Translations under genes and position numbers: made by a program
Notes under the pieces: generated by a model
Told to the model about the DNA's origin: nothing
Database searches by the model: none
The model's input: the letters and a program-made list of their open reading frames with translations, nothing else
Source of the DNA: Byssothecium circinans
Lineage: Eukaryota > Ascomycota > Dothideomycetes > Pleosporales > Massarinaceae
Direction: 5' to 3'
Length of the DNA stretch: 64,000 bases
NCBI GenBank assembly: GCA_010015675.1
Contig: ML977009.1
Location: 426,631-490,630 of the forward strand
In this document: positions 1-10,612 of the stretch, piece after piece
How positions within the stretch are numbered: the first letter of the stretch is position 1
How the letters are laid out: each line of letters starts with the position of its first letter

Positions 1-255
1 AAGGTCTAGGTAGCCGAAAGCTATTACGGCTAGCTTAGCGGTCGGCTCCACACAGCATCCGCGCAGCTAACAAGCATGGGCTTGACGTAATCAGGCGTAT
101 TAGGCAACAACCGTTCAGGCTCCAGACGTCTGCCAACTTTCCATCTCAACCTCAACCGATCGAATACTTACACTCCATTATCAGATTTAAGGACTCAAGT
201 AGACTCAACACGTACTTACTAGCTTGAGAATAAGTGCATCGCCCAGGCATTCACC
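1..255. other. 5' flank without a recognised gene
   Basis: This is the sequence upstream of the VIT/VWA gene. Stops occur in all frames over short distances and nothing was recognised. It probably holds the promoter and 5' UTR of the plus-strand gene that starts at 256. Confidence 0.4.
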
Positions 256-3200
256 ATGAGCCGGTAAGAACTGTCCGATCCCCAACTGGAAATCGTCCTC
301 GTCTGGAGTATGATAATCACTGCGCGCATTCTCCCGCCTCATGATGCGCTTTGCTAATATTGCATCTCTCCTTCCAGCTATCATATTTGCGGTTGCTACT
401 TCATCGATCCGGATCGTCCACAGTCTCAGCGCATATATCTTCCCCAGGTCAAACTCGACGCACACACTACAATTTTGTCGACTGCTTCGCGGACAGTACT
501 GAATCAGACGTTCTTCAATCCTTCGAAGGAGAAGGCACTTGATGAAATACGGCAAGCTTTCCAAACTATATCCCGGTTTACCACTGAGGCTGACGATGAA
601 CAGTTATACTTTTCCACTCTTCGATGGCGTGAGCGTCGTGGACTTCGTCTGCCAAATTGGCGAGCGTACCATCTACGGTCTAGTGAAGGAAAAGAACGAG
701 GCGAGAAAGACATACCAGCAAGCAAAGGAGCGGGGCGAGCAGGCAGCACTTCTCGAGCAGCTACCGGACGCTGCCGACGTCTTCACCACCTCCATCAGTA
801 ACATCCCGAAGGACTCATCCGTTTTTGTGACGATAACCTACATTCAGGAGCTCAAGCATGATGCCGAAGTCGATGGAGTGCGACTCACAATCCCTACCAC
901 AGTGTCACCGCGCTACGGGTCGTATCCCGGAGAGGTCATGGAGGCGTCGGCTGTCAAGCAATCTGGTATTTCACTTAAAGTGGACGTGAGTATGGCTAAT
1001 GGAGTTCCAATCCAAAAGATGGTGTCGCTTTCGCATCCCATCGAAGTCAGCCTTGGGTCACTCTCCACTGGTGTCGACGAAGAAGCCTCACCAATGTCAC
1101 AAGCCTCCGCGACTCTTGCCCTGGACGCCAAAGAGCTCGAGAGGGGTATGTAAAAGTCCTATCCCTATGAGCTGTACTGTCGCGCCTCTCGATGAGTTTT
1201 GCTGACCCCGAACGCCAATAGATTTCGTCCTTCAAGTGGTCGCCAAGGACGTCGGCGTACCTCAGGCAATCCTAGAGACACACCCCACCCTATCCAACCA
1301 GTGGGCCCTGATGACGACGCTCGTTCCGAAATTCAATCTCAAGTCGCAAAGACCGGAGATTATTCTCATAGCCGACCGCTCAGGCAGCATGCGTGGCAAC
1401 ATAGCCACGCTCATTGCGGCACTCAAGGTGTTTCTCAAGTCAATTCCCATTGGCTGTATGTTCAACATCTGCTCTTTTGGGTCCGATTATAAGCTACTCT
1501 GGCCAAAGAGTGAGATTTATACGTAGGTTCACCGCGCTAATCTTCACCAGTGGACTGTACTGATAGGATGTTGTCGTTAGTCAGGAAAGACTGGGAAAGG
1601 CTCTTAATCACGTGGAGACATTCGAAGCCAACTTCGGCGGAACTGAGACTCTCAAAGCCGTCAAGGCATGTATCGAAGCCCGTCACAAAGACATGCCGAC
1701 TGAACTTATGCTCCTTACGGATGGCGATATCTGGCAACAGCAAGGGATGTTCGAATACGTTGCGAATGAAACGAAGAACGGTGATGTCAGGATTTTCCCC
1801 ATGGGTATTGGTGGTAGCGTCTCTAGTGCACTTATTGAAGGCGTCGCACGTGCTGGTCGGGGATTTGCTCAGATGGTTGCCAACAATGAGAAGATGGACA
1901 GCAAGATTGTGCGCATGGTATGTCACCTCCATTCGCAATGGAAATTACCTGAATAACAATGTACATAGCTGAAGGGGGCCCTCATGCCGCACATCAAGGA
2001 CTACCGTTTGGAGGTCAAGTACGAAGACGACACGGTTGACAGCGTTACGGATAGCCTTAGTCTCAAGCTTCACTTCGAAAATGACGAGATGACGAAAGAT
2101 AGCGGCGTTCTAGAGCCCACGACAAAACCTATCTCACTTTACGACCCAGACACAAAGGATGAAGACCCGAAGGAGAATGAATCGAAAGACATATTCGCAG
2201 GTCTTCCAAAGCTGAACCGCCCAAAAATTTTGCAAACACCGCATGAGATTCCGCCTCTCTACCCATTCAATCGGACCTGCGTCTATCTTCTGATGGCATC
2301 CGAAGCCTCTCATTTGACGCCAAAGAGTGTCATTCTGAAGGGTACTTCTCCTCAAGGTCCACTGGAGCTGGAAATTCCTGTCAACCATCGCGAAGTTCCG
2401 GATCAGATGATCCATCAGCTGGCCGCTCGCAAGGCAATACAGGAGCTTGAAGAGGGTCGCGGTTGGGTATCCAACGCCGTAATCGATTCTGAAGAGGGCG
2501 GTCTAGCCAGAGACAAATATTCTCCGCAACTCTCCTTACTGCAGAGACGTGAAGCCGTCCGGCTGGGCGTGGAGTTCCAGGTCGGCGGAAAGTATTGCTC
2601 TTTTGTGGCCGTCGAAGCCAACGAAGCCGAGATTGCGGAGAAGCGCCAGAAAGCGCTCCAGTCCGCTATTGAACGGGATAGCAGTTCCGACAGTGATGAC
2701 TGGGAGGATTTGGGTAGTTCATCGTATTCACCGTCAGGTACGTCCGAAGAGAGTGACAGGGATAGTGATGAGAGCGGTGGCAGGGTCTATTTTTTGAATA
2801 TGGAAGACAGTTCAGATGATGGTTCCGATGCGAACCCACAGACTGGCGGTCCCGCCTGTTTGGCATCAGCTTCAACGGGTCGGTTTCCGGGAGATGCTGA
2901 CTCCGATGTTTCAGGCATGACTTCCCACGAAACTCCGGCAACGAGTATGTATACCGGTGGCTTTGCAGCAATGGCTTGCGCGGCACCTAGAATGCAGATG
3001 GCGAGCCGAAGCGTTGTCAGCCACGCTCCCATGGCGACACATGCGTTTGCTGCTCCTACTTCTGTGAAGTATAAGAAGAAGAAATGGAGAGGGGTTACTG
3101 ACGCTGCATTCTGTAAACTAGGAGCGGAAGTCAAGGAGCTATCAAACCCGCCGAAGCCAGACTCTAAGGGCTCCGGGACCCTACTACAGCGACTTATCAA

Positions 3201-3519
3201 CCGGCAGGCTTTTGACGGTTCGTGGCCAACGATCGATGACCTCCCCTATGAGGAAATGTACTTCAAGATCGACGACGCTCACGATATTGTGGAACACCTC
3301 AAGTCGAAAGCCAGGGATGGTGTGGATGAGAAGATGATTGAGGCCTTGTTCTGCACTGTTATCGCCGTTAGGTTCTTTGAAAAGAGATTGACGGACGAGA
3401 TGGAAACGTGGGAGTTGGTGGTGGAGAAGGCGAGGCTGTTGGTTGAGGGGCTGGAGGATCTTGTTGGGGAGGAGGCTGTTGCTAAGGCTTGGGAGGCCGG
3501 GGATAAGCTTTTAGATTGA
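256..3519 (+). CDS. VIT and von Willebrand factor A domain protein
   Basis: The six exons are 256-263, 378-551, 604-1145, 1222-1522, 1581-1917 and 1969-3519, giving 970 aa. The VIT domain covers roughly residues 5-150 (YLPQVKLDAHTTILSTASR, then YTFPLFDGVSVVDF and AALLEQLPDAADVFTTSISN). A VWA domain follows at about 280-450. Its metal-ion (MIDAS) motif DRSGS is near residue 291 and LLTDGD near 385. After about 690 comes a Ser/Asp/Glu-rich disordered stretch, then a helical C-terminus. Fungal proteins of this architecture resemble the inter-alpha-trypsin inhibitor heavy chain, but their role is not established and no signal peptide is visible here. Two oddities: exon 1 is only 8 bp (ATG at 256, donor GTAAGA at 264), and intron 2 (552-603) starts with GC instead of GT. 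Frame and conserved residues continue across every junction. The 8-bp first exon is the least certain part. Confidence 0.88.
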
Positions 3520-3845
3520 GAGGTTTGGGCGGATGATTGGGAGGTGCGGTATGTTTGGACCTGCAAGATGGGTAATGGTTATTGCGTATTTGTCAGCAGG
3601 CTCTCCTCCGTGTCCCCCTCGCATGGATAGTTAATCAGTTGTTAGTCCGATTAAAGAGAACCGAGTTTCCCATATTCTATCAAAGACCCCTATGACACCC
3701 ACGATAACCATCAAGACTAAACCCTAACACCTCCTCCCATAAATGTATTTACAGTACCGGAAATACAACCCACCAATCCCGAACTACAGAACGTGTAACA
3801 CTTCAACACGCCGCTATCACCTCTCCATATATACACATAGCTTCC
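3520..3845. other. convergent 3' intergenic region
   Basis: This lies between two genes that end toward each other. It contains C/A-rich runs and no open reading frame of note. It probably holds both 3' UTRs. Confidence 0.4.
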
Positions 3846-5036
3846 TTACCCATCAATCACACCCCCAGCGCCCGGCCCACCAAGATAAAAGTGGCTACCC
3901 CAATCCCCTCCACTATTCCACGTAGCGCTCAAGCGATACCGATTAGCATCACTAACAATAACCGACCGGCTCCCATCATACACGCGATCCACGCCCCCCG
4001 TATCCGTAAAAACCATATTCCTTATATACGCGCTCTGTCCAAACCCGGCCTCGGGCCAATTCCCACTCCCCATATCTGTCCTTGTGAGCTGCGGATGGCT
4101 ATCGTAGATCTCGCCATAGTAATAGCAGTGACTAGCCTCTACCTGCAGCGACCTTCCAGCATCTGTGTTCGCGCCGAAGAGAGTGGCGGGATAATATCCG
4201 ATCCAGCGATCGAGCACGAAGAGCCACCAGTTCCCCTGGTGCAAAAGCCACTGGATCTTGAGTGCGGACTGCGTGCCTCCGCGCACAGACAGCGGGCTGA
4301 ACGACACGCCGGGGTAGATGGCAGTGTCGACCTGGACCCAGCCCGCGACATCGCGGTTCCAGCCGCCCTTGTAGTCGGCGTTGGACGAGTAGCCGTCGGT
4401 GGTGAAGTAGACGAAGAGGTGCGGCTGCGAGACTTGGTCGGGGTAGTTTATCCATCCCGCCTCGATGGTTTGGCTGATGAGCGTCGAGGTCGCGCCGGGC
4501 TTGGGCACGTTGGTGCGCAGGATGGCAGATTGGAGGAGCGAGAAGTCGGCGCCGCTTTCTGTCCAGGCTTTGTAGAGGGAGTAGGTTGCTGAGCCGCCGT
4601 GGTTGGTGACGGTTTGAGAGGTCGAGGCGTACCAGTGGTCGCCGACAGCTCGCTTGGGGGTGCTGCTGGAGGGGGGCTGGAGGAGGCCGGGGGGTGGTTG
4701 CTTGGTGAGAGTTGTGTTGGATTTGCGGAGGATGGGGACTGTGCCTGGGGGCCCGGCTGCGGCGGAGAAGGGCTGAGGGGTGGTTTCGTTGGTGGTGGAA
4801 AGGGCTTGGAATGGTAGTGGTGGTGCTGTGGCGATGTTTCCTGCAATGTGGATTAGTAAAGCACATCTGCCCTGGATTGTGGAGTTTGTACCATTCGCGA
4901 CTTGAGAATGAAGAGGGACCCAGTCGACTAGTGAGCCATCTGTGGCCGAGGTCGTTTGACGCACTTCAACGTCAATCGGGACACCGGTGCTAAGGCCGTA
5001 GAACAGAGCCAAGGATAGATAGAGGTGCTTCATCAT
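3846..5036 (-). CDS. secreted neprosin-domain protein
   Basis: The gene reads from ATG at 5036 (a second ATG follows at 5033) to a stop at 3846, with one probable intron at 4841-4891. The spliced product is 379 aa. It opens with a hydrophobic signal peptide (about residues 1-19) and a Pro/Ser/Thr-rich propeptide-like region. From about residue 140 a neprosin (DUF239) domain follows: DHWYASTSQTV, then the beta-rich core with GGWNRDVAGW, GNWWLFV and GYYPATLF. Neprosin is a secreted prolyl endoprotease in pitcher plants; fungal members are little studied. The proposed intron has a GTACAA donor, an ACTAAT branch site and a TTGCAG acceptor. It is 51 bp long with no stop, so a retained transcript would also be open and carry 17 extra residues. 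Proteolytic activity was not tested from motifs and is an inference. Confidence 0.82.
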   Translation of the reverse strand: MMKHLYLSLALFYGLSTGVPIDVEVRQTTSATDGSLVDWVPLHSQVANGTNSTIQGRCALLIHIAGNIATAPPLPFQALSTTNETTPQPFSAAAGPPGTVPILRKSNTTLTKQPPPGLLQPPSSSTPKRAVGDHWYASTSQTVTNHGGSATYSLYKAWTESGADFSLLQSAILRTNVPKPGATSTLISQTIEAGWINYPDQVSQPHLFVYFTTDGYSSNADYKGGWNRDVAGWVQVDTAIYPGVSFSPLSVRGGTQSALKIQWLLHQGNWWLFVLDRWIGYYPATLFGANTDAGRSLQVEASHCYYYGEIYDSHPQLTRTDMGSGNWPEAGFGQSAYIRNMVFTDTGGVDRVYDGSRSVIVSDANRYRLSATWNSGGDWGSHFYLGGPGAGGVIDG

Positions 5037-6972
5037 ACTTGTTGTGAGCTAACTCTAGTTCGGAGTGAACTGTCTCGACTGCAATTAGTTGAGAGTGTGG
5101 CGCCCTTAATATACATATTCGAGGATTCTTGGGATTTTCTTATCGTTCAGAAGACCGTCGGCGGGTGTCACGCTGAGCAGGAGAGCTCATGTGGACGATT
5201 AGTGTTCTGGAGACGGGGAAGGGACTTTAAGGAAGGAAGGGAACGGGGCGAACAGTATTTCCAGCACTCAAGGTTACATTTCTTTGAGTTGATGGTGATG
5301 CAGAGGCCTCACTAGGTACTATGGCGGGAGAGGCGTTGGTGGTCGAGAAGTTTCTCGGACATTTTCCTACTCAAAGAAATCCTTCAAAATGAGGCTCACG
5401 CGCCTCCACCATGCGACGGTCTTACACACCATCAAAAGATCTTACAGAGAAGGTTTGTACGGCAAGTAAGACAGTCTGAGCGCAAGTAACTCGGTAAGAT
5501 TCCTCTTTCGTGCGAGTTTGTCAACTACCCGCTAACAGTATGGGGTATGCCTACGAACCATCGTTCACGCGTATCCGCCACGCGAAAGACGTAAAAGAAG
5601 CGGATGACAAATTTCTCGTCGAAAAACTCCATCAAGGCATTGCTTTTGGTATTCCCCAGGTTCAAGTCGCGGCATGGGTGAGATGGTTGCCGGATTAGGA
5701 AGGCTGACATAACCCTGGTCGAGCGCTGCATCACACGACAAAGTCTACACACATCCGCACTATGCACGAGGCTGGTAAGTATGCGCGTGGTACGAACTCA
5801 GAATCCTTGTTGAAGGTTGTATTGTGATGCATGGTGACATTTTGCCACGCTTGGGACTTGGGTACGTCCTAGAAGGGTATCAGGCGCCCGAAGGAGTGAT
5901 TCGAGCGACTATGTTGCATTGGAGTTTAGGTATTGCGAGGAGATTTGAATAATGGAATAAGCTTTTTAAACAGAAATTAGCACTTGCCTCAGAATAGCTA
6001 TACGCTCGTCTTGGGTGGAAGCACTGCTGAAATCTGCAAATTACGCTTTGGGTCGTCTAATTCATTTCACCTTGTTAATTCAGTGTTCTATATTTACGAA
6101 TTTGCATCGCGGTTTTCGAATCAACTCTGTACTCCAGCTAGCGATTGTCATATGGCCAGGCTGCTGCCTCGCATAGCAGCCTGTAATGGTAGATGATACC
6201 GGGCGTTATACGGCCATTCAGCCCGACTTTAGCTTCATCTAGCAAGGCTTGAATAACTTCGACCTTGTGTCTATTGGAAAGCCGAGTAGTTGTAGTGGAG
6301 TATGGCCAAAAGCTTCCCCCCTGATTGATGCGACGTATTGGCTCTCGAATTGATAATTAGAGCTCGGTAGTCAGTGAACTCATGTGGAGGTTAGCCACTC
6401 CATATCAGCGCAGACAATTTTGCAGGCTTGTGAAAGCATTTTTTCGAGTGAGTCCTAGATAAAGTATTCCCTTAAGAGAGCAGCGATATTCCCTCTATCG
6501 CATCCGAGTCCGTGGACGAAGCCTTTGGTAGAGGGACGCTTGATGCTGTGATGTACGGCAGCCCCTGCGGTCCGCTAGATAAAGTCATGTAGTGCAAGGA
6601 CCAGTGTTTTAAGGAAGTAAGCTTTTACGTTGATTGGGGAGTTTTTACATGCATGTTGTCAATACTTAGACTCTAGGAGTTCTGAAAGATGATGGGTGCC
6701 TTCTCTAGATCAGATATCGACAACCTCACTTTACAAAGCCGATACTCAATCAGAAGAGCCAATAGCAAATGTTGATATAAATTAAGGTGGCGGTAATAGC
6801 TTCGAACACTACGGCTTCGTGCTATCAAAGGCTTAGGTCAACGGTAGCGACAGTACTCAGTGATCGCGATTTAAGCGCAGAACTTGAGAACGAAACCACG
6901 ATCCCAGCACAGAACATCAAAAACCTGCCCTTGCTGTACATAACTTAGGAGATCAACTCAGCTACAACTTCA
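5037..6972. other. gene-poor AT-rich intergenic region
   Basis: About 1.9 kb separates the neprosin and cutinase genes. The largest open frames (5510-5698, 5984-6196) are short, lack recognisable domains and look like chance. The first few hundred bases are probably the neprosin promoter. No repeat or RNA gene was recognised. Confidence 0.4.
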
Positions 6973-7961
6973 TCAAGCGAGTCCGGCAGCACCAACCACG
7001 AACTGAGCCGCCTCCTCCCCGACACTGCCATAGCTTGTATGCCCACCGGTCGGATTGTCCCCAGTGCCACAGATCATATCTGTAGTCCCACAAAACTGCT
7101 GCACCTTATCCGCCGCTAAATCACCCACTTTCTGCGTCTTGAGCGGGTCACCGAAAAGAACAGCACCCGCTACATCAGCTGAAGAGACGCCCTGTGCGCT
7201 GAAGACATTGTGGACGACCATTGCGCCCTGAGAGTAACCGGACAAGACGATCTTGGTAGACGGACACTGCTCTTTGGCGGCTTTGATGGACGAAGCCATG
7301 GCGGAGCCACCGGAGCCGCCGAGGTTGGCGTTTCCCTGTTCTATCCATCAGTCCTGGTCCCTTTCCCAATTCTTATCTTTCGTCCTGGTGGGGNNNNNNN
7401 NNNNNNNNNNNNNGATGAAGAACTTACAGCAGCATCAGCCGGATAGTCAACACCCTGAATGGTGACCCTATCTGCACCCAACGAACTCCTCAAACTCGAA
7501 AACATCTTCGGCCCAGCAATGATGCCCACGTTGCCTGGTTCACCGGTCCCGCGCGCAAAGATGATGGTCAAGTCAGTGCAGCAGTTCTTATCCGCGACAC
7601 CGTTTTCCGTGCTTCCGCCTTGGGTCGCCTGAGGCGTGCAGTCACTCGGTACCGTGCCGGCTGCTTCAGTCGCCGTGGGCTGAGTGGAATTGTCAATCCC
7701 CGTTGGTGTCGGTGTAACCTGCGCAGCGCTTGTTGGACGGCCTGGACTGCCAGATGGAAGGCCGCCTCCACTCGGGATACCCGTTGGCAAAATGCCGCCC
7801 AAAGAAGGCAAGCTAATGCCTGAACCGGAACCCGGGCCACCTGTTGGTTTCGGAAGACCGGGGAAGAGATCACCGATAGAAGGGAGTGAGAACTGTGGCA
7901 TGGGCCGAGCATCGCTCAGACCGGCAAGCACGAGGACGGAAAGAGGAGTGTAGTACTTCAT
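6973..7961 (-). CDS. cutinase with linker-rich N-terminus; intron contains the assembly gap
   Basis: The two exons are 7428-7961 and 6973-7335, giving 298 aa. Cutinases are secreted serine esterases that hydrolyse the plant polyester cutin. A signal peptide (about residues 1-18) is followed by a Gly/Pro/Ser-rich stretch to about residue 105, longer than in classical cutinases of about 200-230 aa. The catalytic domain starts at CCTDLTIIFARGTGEPGNVG. The nucleophile motif is GYSQGA, and the Asp/His pair lies in the CGTGDNPTGGHTSYG segment. The intron runs 7336-7427, with donor GTAAGT and acceptor GAACAG on the minus strand, phase 0. It contains a 20-N gap, so its true length is unknown. An uninterrupted reading across the gap would be wrong. 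All catalytic residues are present, so the enzyme looks intact. Confidence 0.9.
7394..7413. other. assembly gap (20 N)
   Basis: Twenty consecutive undetermined bases lie inside the cutinase intron. The round number suggests a placeholder rather than a measured length. Confidence 0.99.
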
Positions 7962-8286
7962 TATAAAAAAGGATTGAGATCAAGTTGGCGAAGTGAATGG
8001 AAGTGCTCCGCACAGAGAACAAACGGATGTGTAGAAGCGAACGTGAGGTCAACGATGCGAGATCGATGCCATCATCTCAAACTCTTGCACCTGAAGCCTC
8101 TTTATACCATCTCTTCCACGCCACCCGCCTCACCTCCTCCCCTACCGAGATATCATTTCAGCCCCCCGCATCACGAGCCGTTTTGTTGAAACAAAGTACC
8201 ACCACACTCACTCCACTCTCCCCGTCCATGCCGTCCGACCCAAACTCTAAACCAGAGCGTTTTCTTTTTCGTTCATGCATGTACGG

Positions 8287-8401
8287 CATAAACTAGTCGC
8301 TATGAATAGCCCCTAGCAGGGGTTAAGCCATGCTTCGCTATCCTTAAGTTACACTATCGGGCTCCCCCCTGCTAGGGGTTATCCATAAGAACCAGTTTAT
8401 A
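8287..8401. repeat. short imperfect inverted repeat (possible small MITE)
   Basis: Arms of about 36 bp at 8287-8322 and 8366-8401 are inverted copies of each other. Both carry CCCCTAGCAGGGG, and 26 of 32 core positions match. The loop between them is about 43 bp. The structure could form a hairpin. It is compatible with a degenerate miniature transposon, but no target-site duplication was identified. Confidence 0.55.
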
Positions 8402-8621
8402 TGCACGGTACACTTTCTGCATCATGGTCGTGAAATTAAGGCGTCAATTCTCTCCCCATGTTTTCGGTAGTGCATGTCGATCAGGAAACGGATAGATTGG
8501 TGTGCGCCGGGAAGCGGGTCGTGCACTGTTTCATGCCTGGTTCGCATAGACGTTGAGAGCAAAGCAGCCAATCAGAAGGCTTTGAGCAGAGAAACATCCG
8601 AGGCGGGCGGAAGCAGATATA

Positions 8622-8924
8622 CAAGGGGGAGCCCTGAGCGGGCGGCCCTCTCCACTTTGGAGCTCGGGGCATCGAAGGCCATCGAAAATACAGTAAATTA
8701 CTATACAGAAAAATGGTTTAAAATGACGTATGGCCACCCCCTGCCGCTACTACTGTTTAGGGGACGGAGAGGCGTTTGGGGGTCATAGTAGGAATGCTAG
8801 CATACTTTGTCATCTAGGGTTCAAGTATTATAATACAATTTGCTATTGGAGTATTGAATTTTCGATGGCCTTCGATGCCCCGAGCTCCAAAGTAGGGGGG
8901 CCGCCCGCTCAGGGCTCCCCCTTG
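8622..8924. mobile_element. MITE-like element with about 68-bp terminal inverted repeats
   Basis: The left arm 8622-8689 and right arm 8858-8924 are nearly perfect inverted copies. Each starts with CAAGGGGGAGCCCTGAGCGG and contains GGAGCTCGGGGCATCGAAGG. The whole element is 303 bp with a non-coding core of about 168 bp. That is the layout of a miniature inverted-repeat transposable element. No clear target-site duplication flanks it; the left side has TA and the right side does not. A GGGCTCCCCC motif is shared with the small inverted repeat at 8287-8401. Confidence 0.75.
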
Positions 8925-9008
8925 GAGCAAGGATTAATACCTCTGCTCAATAATAGAACGAATCATGGGTCGACCGTGTTTACTCTCTCGGATGCCTGAT
9001 ACCGAACC

Positions 9009-10069
9009 CTACCCGTTCCCGCCGTACTTCCTAACCAAGCTGCTCATGATGCTCACAGCACCGCTCCGGTAACCACCTCCAAACAGGGCGTAATGGTTTA
9101 AGTGGTGATAAAGCTCGTACAACTTCACTCTATCTTCGTACTCCTCCACAGGCTCCGTCTTCGGACACAGCTCGTGGTATTCTTTCAGAAAACCCCCGCC
9201 GAACCCACCGAACATCTTCATAATACCCAGCTCGAACTCGCTGTGTGCATAGCATGCGCTAGAATCGTAAACGACGTCTTCGGCGTCGCCGCCGTTGCTG
9301 CCGATGATGCCGACAGACGCGTTGCCGCTCCAGAGATCGCCGTGCACGACGACGGGGGTGACAGGCTCTCCGTTGTTGAGATGCGAGGGTGATAGAAGGC
9401 GTGGGACTACTGCTGACGCTGTGGTCTCTACGAGGTTGTGGAGTTCTTTATCTACGCCGTTGTGTTTCTCTGCTCTTTTCAGGATGAAACGGAGCCGATT
9501 GTTTGCGTAGAAGTCTGCCCACGAAGACTTGTAGCTGTTATCTTGCGGTGTGTCGCCGCAACATGTGGTCTCTGGGAAGCCGAACATGGGCTTGTCGTAG
9601 CCGTCGGGTATGGGCGCGGGCGTAGTGTGTAGTTTTGCAAGTTTGGCGGCGAGGGAGGGGGCGGAGGAAGATTTCTTTGCGCTCCGTGAGGTGAGGTTCA
9701 GGTAATCGGTTACAAGGAAGGATGTCGACGGGGAAGAGGTGAAGTGCCCGTACCCAAATGACTGCGGGCAGAGAGAGGGGACGGCATTATGGATGGCGGT
9801 TAGCGAGGCGTGTTCACCTGCATTTTATATTAGATGTTGCGCATAAATAGATCCAGGTGGGCACTGGAGGTTTTTATACCTCTGAACATGACCTCGGCAT
9901 CTTCTCCCCTTCCGGTCTTCATGAAGAAGGACTTCTCGGTGCCATCGCGAAGTTTGGAGACTATCTTAGAGGTAGATGCGGAGCTGCATCCTCCCCCACC
10001 TGCAGAGGAGACTGTGGTATTTTCGGGATCGAGATTGAGGAACTTGATGACTGCTGGGTCCAGCTTCAT
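9009..10069 (-). CDS. fructosamine/ketosamine-3-kinase family protein
   Basis: The two exons are 9880-10069 and 9009-9817, giving 332 aa. The 62-bp intron lies at 9818-9879 in phase 1. Family members phosphorylate sugar-amine adducts on glycated proteins, so that the adduct falls off and the protein is repaired. Visible signatures are an N-terminal lobe with a Gly-rich turn (SSAGGGGCSSAS) and FFMKTGRGEDAEVMFRGEH, matching the conserved Lys and Glu. The catalytic loop is VVVHGDLWSGNAS (the HGDLWxGN motif), followed by VYDSSACYAHSEFELGIMKMFGGF. The length matches the family. A perfect TGACGTCA site lies 105-112 bp upstream of the ATG. Confidence 0.9.
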
Positions 10070-10612
10070 TATGAATCTTACGTTGCGTTTTTATATTGTC
10101 CCGAGCATATAGTATCAAGAAAGATCATTGCCGAACTCATGTGTTGGGAAGATTCGTCGAGTGACGCTTACGATGACGTCAGGGAGCTAATTGGCGCCTC
10201 GGCTAAAGATTCCCTTCGGAGATACCCCAAAGTCTTTTTCAACCTCATCTCATCTCGTGCCCGACCAACAACATCATCTGCATCACCACGGATCTCTTGG
10301 ACGAGCTGTACCCATCAAAAATCAAGTTCGGCGGATAGAAGTCTTTAGTGTCTACGGTTACTCGGCCCTCACCGGGCAGGGTGCTGATGCTGGCCAAGCC
10401 GGCAATGGTATTCGCATTACGAGCAAGCAACACTGCGTAGCCACATTACGAGTCTGCCTTACAGATGACGGTCAAAATGTATATCAGGACCTTAGATCCA
10501 TGAGCATTCAAGCATCTTCGACCCTCAGACTCTTGCAGACATGTTTCCAGCCCCAACTACTGCGTCTCAAGCTTCAGCCAGGCCTCCATCCTATACTGAA
10601 GTCGTCTGACAG
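10070..10612. other. kinase promoter and unassigned sequence
   Basis: The first 100-200 bases are likely promoter of the minus-strand kinase. A minus-strand open frame at 10245-10433 reads like protein (STLPGEGRVTVDTKDFYPPN) but has no acceptable start or extension and was not recognised. It may be a relic. Confidence 0.3.
10174..10181. promoter_or_regulatory. CRE-type palindrome TGACGTCA upstream of the fructosamine kinase
   Basis: An exact 8-bp palindrome lies 105-112 bp upstream of the kinase start codon. This is the consensus of ATF/CREB-type bZIP factors. Binding is inferred. Confidence 0.45.

Larger units (their letters stand above)
7962..9008. other. cutinase promoter and repeat-bearing intergenic region
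   Basis: About 1 kb lies between the start of the cutinase gene and the end of the fructosamine kinase gene. The first 300 bases are the likely cutinase promoter. The rest contains the two inverted-repeat elements listed separately. No gene was recognised. Confidence 0.4.

Noticed and set aside
7341..7961. 206-aa cutinase frame reading through the N gap
   Set aside because: A GTAAGT donor before the gap and GAACAG after it show that the gap is in an intron.
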